16,577 nt of DNA from Candidatus Pelagibacterales bacterium (GTDB taxonomy: Bacteria > Pseudomonadota > Alphaproteobacteria > TMED109), in the NCBI GenBank assembly GCA_002684605.1, contig NYVM01000021.1, forward strand, positions 1-16,577, in the 5' to 3' direction. This document shows positions 1-6,178 of the stretch, in pieces (within the stretch, counting starts at the first letter, position 1; each line of letters starts with the position of its first letter). Position numbers and translations under genes: made by a program. The notes beneath the pieces were generated by a model. It was not told where the DNA came from. It worked only from the letters and a program-made list of their open reading frames with translations, and did no database searches.

Positions 1-2876
1 AAGGTTTATTATCAATTTTGGCTGGAGCGCTACTTGTAGTGGGATGTCAAAATTATGACGATCAATTTTCTGCTCTTGAAACACAAATCAACGCACTTGC
101 TTCGACAGTTGCTGGTTTATCTCAAGTTCAGAGTGATCTATCAAGCCTAGCTGGAACAGTTGCCTCATTATCGAGTACTGTTAACGGTTTAGGTTCTACG
201 ATTGATACAGCTGTTTCTGATGGTCTTGCTGACATCCAAGCGGATGTTGACGCGATTACTGCTGCTGTAGCTGATGTAGCTTCTAGTGAAGAAGTTGATG
301 CTTTATCTACTGCAGTTGCAGACGCTAACTCAGATTTAGATGAATTATTAGCTAATTCTGCTGTGTTTAATAACAATGTTACTATTAACACAGTTGCTAC
401 ACTAAACGCTTTCCATGCAATGGGAAGTGGTCTTAATATTGTTAATGGTAATGTTACTATTACTGTATCTGCTGGTATGGATGCTACTAAAGTTCAAGAA
501 ACTGTAGACAACATCCTGACTATCACAGGTGATTTAACTTATACTGGTGCTTCAACTGAAGCTATGCCAACGTTTAAAAATCTTTCTGGGGTTGCTTCGA
601 TGACTATCGAAGGAGCTGGAGATTACCGTTTTGACAATTTAGTTTCTGCAGGAAATATCATTTTAGACAATGACAATACTGCGAAGAATACTATTATTCA
701 CTTAGGATCTCTTACAACATACACAAGTCTTCAAGATGATGGTGGTGTTGCTAACACTGTTAATTTTTCAAACGCAACGGAATTTCATCTAACTTCACTT
801 AAAGTATTAGCTTCAAGTAAATTAGATATTACAATTGACGAAGGTGGTGTTCTTGCTATGGGTGCATTAACTGGTCTTAACTCTTTAGATAAGACAGATG
901 TTGTTGACCTAGATATTACAGGACCTGCTTCTGTTGCTTTTACATCTATCAAAGATGGAAACATTTTCTTAAAAGATGTTAAAACTGCAAGTATTTCTGA
1001 TTTTTACGGAGCTATTGTTATTGACGAAGGAGTTGAAAGCTTAACTACTGTAAAAGCTGTTTCATTGGATATATCTTCTGCTACAGATCTTGAAACTGCT
1101 ACTATTGATATAGCAACTGACTACGATCCTTTATTAACAGCAACTGCTGCTGCAACTGCTGCTAAAGCTGCTGCTTACATCGATGTAGCATTTGCTTCTC
1201 AGGATTTAATAACTGCAACTGTATCTGGTAAAGTAGGTACTTTAACTGCAGATGGTCAAAATAATTTGACTAGCCTAACAGTTACTGGACATGCTACTGC
1301 GCTTGTTGCACAAAACAATAATGATCTTGCAACTCTAAAAGTTACAGGAGCTACTATTGGTAATGTAACATCTAACAACAATGACAATATGGAATCTTTA
1401 ATTTTAGATCATACTGCATATGTTACTACAGATGACGCAGGTACAACAGTTTCTGTTGATCTTAATGATGATTTAACATCATTAACAATTAAGGCTGACA
1501 AAATTGATAATTTATCAATCCAGACTAATGCCGATCTTGCTAAAATAACTGCTGATGGTTTAGCTACTATCGGTGGAGCTACAGCTACTGTTGCTGTAGA
1601 TAATAATGATCTTAAAGCTTCACTTGCTGCAGACAGTTATGAAGCTTCTGGAACTGATTTAGGAGGTTATACTCAAACAAGTATTGTAGGATTCCAAGCA
1701 TATTTGGATGCTGCCGTTGCTGCACCTTCTACAACAGGAGGGGTTAAAGTTTTCTTTGATGAAATTGATTCATATACTGTTCAGGCAACTGCAACTGGTA
1801 CTGCTGCTGATACAGCTGTTCCTACTGTTGCTTATACTGCTGCTAATATTTACGCAGTAGCATATGTTACAGGATCTACAAGTACTGGTAATAATGTTTC
1901 ACAGGCGGTAACATTAGCACTTCCAGTTACAAGAGATGTGAATGGTAACGATACTGCACTAGACTCCGATGCAGCTAAAGATGCTATTACTGTTGTAAAT
2001 GGTGTTGGTGGTACAAAAACATTTACTAATTCAACTGCGATTACTACTGTAGACCAGTTAGTTGCTGCAATGAATGGAGACACCACTGTTGCTAATGTAA
2101 CTGTACAGTCAGATAGAGATGCCTTCCATGAGCAAGTAGTAAGCATAGCTTATACTTATTCTAATGGTGCTGCTGCAACAACATCATCTGCTAATGGTGG
2201 AGCAGGAGACCTTTACTTTACTTATGGAACAGATCCTGAAACTGGAGCTCTTATTGAGGGTGTAGCTGATGTTGCAGCAGGTTCTGCATCAGGTGCTATA
2301 GCAGTAGATATTGCTACAGCTTTTAATAATGCGACTGACGCATATGTAGTTACAGCAACTCTGGATGGTAAACTTCATATTACTGCTTTAGTATCTGGCA
2401 CACTTAACGAAGATAGAGGACCAATTCCTCATGCATTTAACACGTTTGCTGTTAACGCAACTGCACACACAACTACAGTTGATCTTGCAGGAGCTTTTGC
2501 AGCGCATACTACAGCTGCTTCAGCAATGTCTAACATAACTGCAGTTGCTAGTGGACTATATAACTTTAATACAAGCTCTAACAGCTATTCAGGTGTAAGA
2601 GTAACAGCTGTTAATGGATCTACTAGTGTTAATCTTGCTTCTATTTCTGTATCTGTTGCAGCTACTGGCTCAAAAGCGTTTTTAGGAAATACTCCTAGAC
2701 CAGGTGCTGGTGGTGAAGCAGCTCCTTCAGCTGTATTGTTAGTTGCTGGCACAAACATAGCCGGTACTGGTATTACTAGTAGTGTATTAGACTATGTTGC
2801 TGCTTTTTCTGATGTAGAAGCTGTAGTAACTACAGCAGGTGCATCTACTGATAGAACTGGTTGGTTAAGTAACTAA
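1..2876 (+). CDS. Large surface lipoprotein with coiled-coil stalk and beta-repeat region (5' end outside window)
   Basis: The frame is open from base 3 and ends at TAA 2874-2876. Its first visible residues (GLLSILAGALLVVGC) form a lipoprotein signal peptide, so the ATG should lie a few bases left of the window. An internal TTG at 18 is not a convincing start because it would cut the signal peptide. Numbering from that TTG, the lipid-modified cysteine is residue 10, followed by QNYDDQ, which resembles the acidic export signal of Bacteroidota surface lipoproteins. Residues about 16-110 show heptad spacing of L/I/V (coiled coil). The rest is rich in Ala, Thr, Val, Asp and Asn and poor in Lys and Arg, as expected of a beta-rich extracellular protein; residues about 414-535 hold Asn-rich beta repeats. 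No type IX C-terminal sorting domain is evident. I recognise the N-terminus as a flavobacterial type without known function; an S-layer-like, structural or adhesive role is inference. Confidence 0.85.
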   Translation, partial: GLLSILAGALLVVGCQNYDDQFSALETQINALASTVAGLSQVQSDLSSLAGTVASLSSTVNGLGSTIDTAVSDGLADIQADVDAITAAVADVASSEEVDALSTAVADANSDLDELLANSAVFNNNVTINTVATLNAFHAMGSGLNIVNGNVTITVSAGMDATKVQETVDNILTITGDLTYTGASTEAMPTFKNLSGVASMTIEGAGDYRFDNLVSAGNIILDNDNTAKNTIIHLGSLTTYTSLQDDGGVANTVNFSNATEFHLTSLKVLASSKLDITIDEGGVLAMGALTGLNSLDKTDVVDLDITGPASVAFTSIKDGNIFLKDVKTASISDFYGAIVIDEGVESLTTVKAVSLDISSATDLETATIDIATDYDPLLTATAAATAAKAAAYIDVAFASQDLITATVSGKVGTLTADGQNNLTSLTVTGHATALVAQNNNDLATLKVTGATIGNVTSNNNDNMESLILDHTAYVTTDDAGTTVSVDLNDDLTSLTIKADKIDNLSIQTNADLAKITADGLATIGGATATVAVDNNDLKASLAADSYEASGTDLGGYTQTSIVGFQAYLDAAVAAPSTTGGVKVFFDEIDSYTVQATATGTAADTAVPTVAYTAANIYAVAYVTGSTSTGNNVSQAVTLALPVTRDVNGNDTALDSDAAKDAITVVNGVGGTKTFTNSTAITTVDQLVAAMNGDTTVANVTVQSDRDAFHEQVVSIAYTYSNGAAATTSSANGGAGDLYFTYGTDPETGALIEGVADVAAGSASGAIAVDIATAFNNATDAYVVTATLDGKLHITALVSGTLNEDRGPIPHAFNTFAVNATAHTTTVDLAGAFAAHTTAASAMSNITAVASGLYNFNTSSNSYSGVRVTAVNGSTSVNLASISVSVAATGSKAFLGNTPRPGAGGEAAPSAVLLVAGTNIAGTGITSSVLDYVAAFSDVEAVVTTAGASTDRTGWLSN
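1257..1622 (+). repeat. Degenerate ~20-residue Asn-rich beta repeats inside the surface lipoprotein
   Basis: Residues about 414-535 (counted from the TTG at 18) contain successive units with an Asn/Asp-rich turn followed by a short hydrophobic beta strand. Examples are QNNLTSLTVTG, NNNDLATLKVTG, NNNDNMESLILDH, LNDDLTSLTIKAD, TNADLAKITADG and NNDLKASL. The spacing is irregular (about 19-29 residues) and nucleotide identity is low, so this is a protein-level repeat. It suggests a beta-solenoid or L-domain-like fold. Repeat boundaries are approximate. Confidence 0.55.
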
Positions 2877-2890
2877 TCTAGATTTTATAG

Positions 2891-2911
2891 AGTAATTTTA
2901 TATTACTTTTT
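2891..2911 (+). terminator. Weak AT-rich hairpin with T-tract after the lipoprotein stop
   Basis: AGTAAT (2891-2896) pairs perfectly with ATTACT (2902-2907) across a 5-base loop and runs into TTTT. The stem is short and AT-rich, so on its own it would be a weak terminator. It sits 15 bases after the stop codon and just ahead of the strong terminator, so it may act as a tandem element. Confidence 0.35.
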
Positions 2912-2921
2912 AAATGAAATT

Positions 2922-2949
2922 AAGTCCCTCTTTTAGAGGGACTTTTTTT
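2922..2949 (+). terminator. Strong intrinsic terminator
   Basis: AAGTCCCTC (2922-2930) and GAGGGACTT (2936-2944) form a perfect 9-bp stem with a 5-base loop (TTTTA), followed by a T run to 2949. It ends the lipoprotein transcript. It stands only 11 bases before the GTG of the next gene, which therefore probably needs its own promoter or read-through. Confidence 0.92.
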
Positions 2950-2960
2950 ATTTTAGCTAT

Positions 2961-4193
2961 GTGAGGCTAAATTTAAATTTCCTGTTTTTAATCCTTTACC
3001 TTGTTGTTGGATTTATCCCTAATTTCGGTTCAGTTGATAGGATTGCTACTCATTGGTTATATTTAAATATAGTTAGCTTCCTTAGCATTATTTTTTTTCT
3101 TTTTAAAAATCCTGAGGTAAATATCATAAAATCAATTACCTCAAATAAACCGTTAGTCATATTTATTGTATTTGGAGTTTGGGCTGCAATATCAATTCTA
3201 TATTCAATTAATATTACTGAGTCAATTATAACTACAATTAGGTTATTTAGCTTGATATTAACAACTATTACGGTTGGGCTTCACCTATCCCAATTAGACA
3301 GTTTAAGGAATATTTTTGTTTTTATTCTCTTCCCCATAATTTTATATGAAATATTTCGTCCAACAATTGAGATCTATAGGATAACTTCCCAGGTTCATTT
3401 CACTTTTGAATTAGCAAATTTCTTAGAAACATTTACCCCAAATAAGAATATTACTGCTGCTATTATAACAGCTCACATGGGCTTCTTTTTTATGCTAAGA
3501 TTTTATTTAAAAAAATTTGAGAATTTATTTGTTTTACTGATTCTTTTTGGTACTGTGGTTATATTTTTCATTAGTGCTAGAGCCTCTATAATTGGATTAA
3601 TTTTAAGCTTAGTATTTGTTTATATTTTAACTTTTTTAAAGAAAAAAGGAAAAATTTATTTTCTAAATAAAGTATGCTTGTCTGTTATTTTTGGAATTTT
3701 TGTTTCCAACCTATATTTAGGAAGTGATAATACTGCTTCATTTCAAAGTAGATTGACAAGTGTTAACACTAAGGATGAGTCAACCAATCAAAGGGTAAGA
3801 TTTTATAAACACGGAATAAATCATCTTTTAAAGAATCCAATTGTTGGAATAGGTATTGGTAATTGGAAACTAAAGTCTATTGAGTATGATTCAGAAAACA
3901 TAAAAAATTATGTGGTCCCTTATCACCTTCATAATGATTTTTTACAATACGGGACTGAAACGGGTATAATAGGGATGCTATTATATTTATCACTTTTTCT
4001 CGCATTATTAGTTCAAAATGTAAAAAGAATTGATTCTAATTATTATTTGTCTATATCCTTAATAATTTCTCTTTCAGTGCTTTTTATTGATTCAAACCTA
4101 AATTTTCCACATCATAGACCTATTATGATGATACTACTTGCACTTATAATATCATTAACAGAATTAAACAGGACAAAAGATTTTGAAAAATAA
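2961..4193 (+). CDS. Wzy_C-family O-antigen ligase/polymerase-like membrane protein
   Basis: A 410-residue, highly hydrophobic protein with about ten or more membrane segments. It carries the Wzy_C signature: NQRVRFYKHG with Arg278, then NPIVGIGIGNWK, then YHLHNDF with His322 and His324, then ETGIIG. In WaaL-type ligases the conserved Arg and His of these loops are essential. Family members transfer lipid-linked glycan to lipid A or protein, or polymerise repeat units; the sequence does not say which. The GTG at 2961 is chosen because the frame is closed at TAG 2934-2936 and no ATG or TTG is available. The 3' end overlaps the next gene by 11 bases. The protein aligns by eye with the N-terminal half of the 774-residue protein at 6179-8503, so the two are paralogues. 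It ends exactly where that protein continues into a membrane anchor plus TPR region. Confidence 0.88.
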   Translation: MRLNLNFLFLILYLVVGFIPNFGSVDRIATHWLYLNIVSFLSIIFFLFKNPEVNIIKSITSNKPLVIFIVFGVWAAISILYSINITESIITTIRLFSLILTTITVGLHLSQLDSLRNIFVFILFPIILYEIFRPTIEIYRITSQVHFTFELANFLETFTPNKNITAAIITAHMGFFFMLRFYLKKFENLFVLLILFGTVVIFFISARASIIGLILSLVFVYILTFLKKKGKIYFLNKVCLSVIFGIFVSNLYLGSDNTASFQSRLTSVNTKDESTNQRVRFYKHGINHLLKNPIVGIGIGNWKLKSIEYDSENIKNYVVPYHLHNDFLQYGTETGIIGMLLYLSLFLALLVQNVKRIDSNYYLSISLIISLSVLFIDSNLNFPHHRPIMMILLALIISLTELNRTKDFEK

Positions 4194-5187
4194 GATTTTA
4201 TTATTGGGATTATTATCAATAGTCACTTTGTTTATTTTTTTAAACTTTAGAGTATATAAGTCCTATGTCCAACAACAAACAATGCTAGGCGACATAAACA
4301 ACAATACGCAAGATTTTCTGGAATTTGCAGATGATATTGAGGTAGATTTTCCTAATACATCGGTAACCTCAATGCACTTAAAGTCAGTAAAAGCGAGATA
4401 TTTAATAACAAGCAAAAGATATGATGAAGCATTAGATTTACTAAATACTATTGAGTACGATCCTTTAAAAATGTCTATGTCTCAAAAAGCTGAGATTTAT
4501 TTTTTTAAGAACGATCTTGGTAATATGTATGGTAATGCTAAAAAATCTTGGGAGTCACTCCCTTTAAATCAAGCTCATTTAATTTGGTATTTAAAGGCGT
4601 TATCAATATTTAATAAAAAGCAAGAAATCATTAATATATATAAAGAATATAAAGAAAAGAGCGATACCTTAAAATGGATTTATTTTTATTTTACAGCTGC
4701 ATTTAACATCATGGATGACTTTAATAGCGAAATAATAAAAGAACAAGCAAAAGGAGCATTATATTCTTATGGGAGCAAAAATCTTGCAGAATTAAATACG
4801 ATATTATTTTACATAATATATGGGGAAAACCAATTTAAAGAATCACTAGAATTTTCTAAAAATGGACAAGAATTGTTTTCAAAAAATAATTTTTTAGATG
4901 CAGCTGAAAGTTATCAAAATGCGATTGAAAGGTTTCCAATAAATCCCGACCATTATTATAATAAAATGGCAGCGTTATTTCAGTTGAACAAACATTCTAA
5001 AATTTTGGAAACATATGAAACTTTACCAGATTCTATAAATCCAAAAAATGGGCAATTCGAATTTTTAGTTGGCAGATCTTTTTTAAATGCAAAGGATACT
5101 ATAAAAGCATGTGAATTTTTGAATATTTCCAAAAACTATAATTACGAACCTTCTTTGAGTTATTTAAAAAATTTATGTTTGAACTAA
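4183..5187 (+). CDS. Membrane-anchored TPR protein, detached C-terminal half of a Wzy_C-TPR protein
   Basis: A 334-residue protein starting at TTG 4183, inside the end of the upstream Wzy_C gene (11-base overlap, +1 frame), which suggests translational coupling. Residues about 3-24 form one membrane segment, followed by helical tetratricopeptide-like repeats, for example around SKRYDEALDLLN and LDAAESYQNAIERFPINPDHYYNK. The C-terminus (KACEFLNISKNYNYEPS, ending CLN) matches the end of the 774-residue protein (GACPLLEISRDSGYSQS, ending YCN). SVKARYLITSKRYDEAL likewise matches SVKARYFVNSRQYDKAL. It therefore corresponds to the periplasmic TPR half of that fused paralogue and probably works with the Wzy_C protein encoded just before it. 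Deleting one A from the run at 4186-4190 would join the two frames. The 3' end overlaps the convergent WecA-like gene by 15 bases. Confidence 0.82.
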   Translation: MKNKILLLGLLSIVTLFIFLNFRVYKSYVQQQTMLGDINNNTQDFLEFADDIEVDFPNTSVTSMHLKSVKARYLITSKRYDEALDLLNTIEYDPLKMSMSQKAEIYFFKNDLGNMYGNAKKSWESLPLNQAHLIWYLKALSIFNKKQEIINIYKEYKEKSDTLKWIYFYFTAAFNIMDDFNSEIIKEQAKGALYSYGSKNLAELNTILFYIIYGENQFKESLEFSKNGQELFSKNNFLDAAESYQNAIERFPINPDHYYNKMAALFQLNKHSKILETYETLPDSINPKNGQFEFLVGRSFLNAKDTIKACEFLNISKNYNYEPSLSYLKNLCLN

Positions 5188-6111
5188 CTTAATAAATAAG
5201 TAAATAATTGCCAGTTCAGAGCCTATAATTAAAAAGAGTGTTAAATAATGCTTTTTTACTTTCCGCAGTATTTTATGATGGATGTGATTACTATCAGCTA
5301 TAAACGGTGATCTCCCATTATAAATTCTAATTACGAATACCCTGAGTAAATCTATTAGCGGATATAAAATAATTATTATTGAAAAAGCAAATTTATTTAT
5401 TTCAAGACCTGTTTTAAATTGATATTCTGGGCTTAACACATAAAAAATATAACAAGCAATTACACTTCCTAAAAAAAGTGACCCACCATCACCTAGAAAG
5501 ATTTTTTTATTTTTCCTAAAATTGAAATAGTAAAGTGAAATTATTCCACAAATTAAAATTGAAGAAAGATTGAAAAGTGGAGTTTTAGTATAACTAAACA
5601 ACTCAACTATTAAAATTGTTTTTAATATTTCAGTTATCGCTAATCCGTCAATTCCGTCAATGAAATTGATAGCATTTATAATTACAAGAAAAACAAATAT
5701 TGTAGTGAATTGAGCTATTATCCACGGAACTTCATACAAACCCAAAAATCCGTGATAGTTTGAAATAACAAATCCAAGATCGATTAAAATTTTTGCAACT
5801 ATTATTTGCAACAAAAATTTCAATTTAAAATCTGCATTGTAAAAGTCATCGTAAACACCGACGATAAACATTATGCCCAGGGGAATAAGTAAAGAAAAAT
5901 CAAAAATTTCAATTGAATTAAAATAAAAGTAATTTGAAACTAAAAAAAGTGATATAAATATTGATATCCCCCCTGTTTTTGTTGCAAGTGTATTGTGAGA
6001 GCTTCGGTGATTGAAAGCATCAAATTTTTTATATCTGATAAATAATTTTTGAATGGCGTAATTTAAAATTACACTTATACAAATGATTATAATCAATAAA
6101 TTATTATTCAT
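5173..6111 (-). CDS. WecA/MraY-family undecaprenyl-phosphate sugar-1-phosphate transferase
   Basis: A 312-residue polytopic membrane enzyme of glycosyltransferase family 4. It would transfer a HexNAc-1-phosphate from a UDP-sugar to undecaprenyl phosphate, the first membrane step of O-antigen, capsule or protein-glycan synthesis. Visible motifs, in order, are TGGISIF near 46; the acidic pair YDDF at Asp88-Asp89; NAINFIDGIDGLA at 146-158; FLGDGGS with Asp208; and RSPFIADSNHIHHK with the HIHH motif at 276-279. These are the diagnostic catalytic and metal or substrate-binding motifs. An in-frame TTG lies at 6117, but ATG 6111 is preferred because it directly precedes the first hydrophobic segment. 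The gene lies on the opposite strand between two Wzy_C paralogues: convergent with one (15-base overlap) and divergent from the other. The sugar substrate cannot be read from sequence. Confidence 0.9.
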   Translation of the reverse strand: MNNNLLIIIICISVILNYAIQKLFIRYKKFDAFNHRSSHNTLATKTGGISIFISLFLVSNYFYFNSIEIFDFSLLIPLGIMFIVGVYDDFYNADFKLKFLLQIIVAKILIDLGFVISNYHGFLGLYEVPWIIAQFTTIFVFLVIINAINFIDGIDGLAITEILKTILIVELFSYTKTPLFNLSSILICGIISLYYFNFRKNKKIFLGDGGSLFLGSVIACYIFYVLSPEYQFKTGLEINKFAFSIIIILYPLIDLLRVFVIRIYNGRSPFIADSNHIHHKILRKVKKHYLTLFLIIGSELAIIYLFIKLVQT

Positions 6112-6162
6112 ATTCAAATATAAAGCTTACTGACCGATTGTTTTTTAAAAAGAGTATTTTAG

Positions 6163-6178
6163 TGGAAATAAATTTCCA
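6163..6178. promoter_or_regulatory. Perfect 16-base palindrome abutting a start codon
   Basis: TGGAAATAAATTTCCA has 7-base arms around AA and ends at the base before the ATG of the fused Wzy_C-TPR gene. It lies in the 67-base gap between that gene and the divergent WecA-like gene. It could be a DNA operator or an RNA hairpin near the start. No regulator is identified, and short AT-rich palindromes can arise by chance. Confidence 0.35.

Noticed and set aside
128..391. Minus-strand open frame of 87 codons inside the lipoprotein gene
   Set aside because: It mirrors the low-complexity Ala/Ser/Thr coding sequence on the plus strand and shows no domain of its own.
1850..2146. Minus-strand open frame of 98 codons inside the lipoprotein gene
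   Set aside because: Antisense shadow of a strong, signal-bearing plus-strand gene; no recognisable motif or start context.
4182..4193. Programmed -1 frameshift joining the Wzy_C and TPR genes
   Set aside because: Joining the frames needs a +1 (or -2) shift, and the A-run lacks the standard X-XXY-YYZ arrangement in the right phase; reinitiation at TTG is simpler.
6115..6122. TATATTTG on the minus strand, an exact -7 consensus match, upstream of the WecA-like gene
   Set aside because: It lies only 3 bases before the preferred ATG, so transcription would start inside the coding region, and no -33 TTG is found at the right distance.
6138..6162. TTG and TATTTTAG before the fused Wzy_C-TPR gene as a promoter
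   Set aside because: The spacing is 14 bases and the -7 box is imperfect; not good enough to call.
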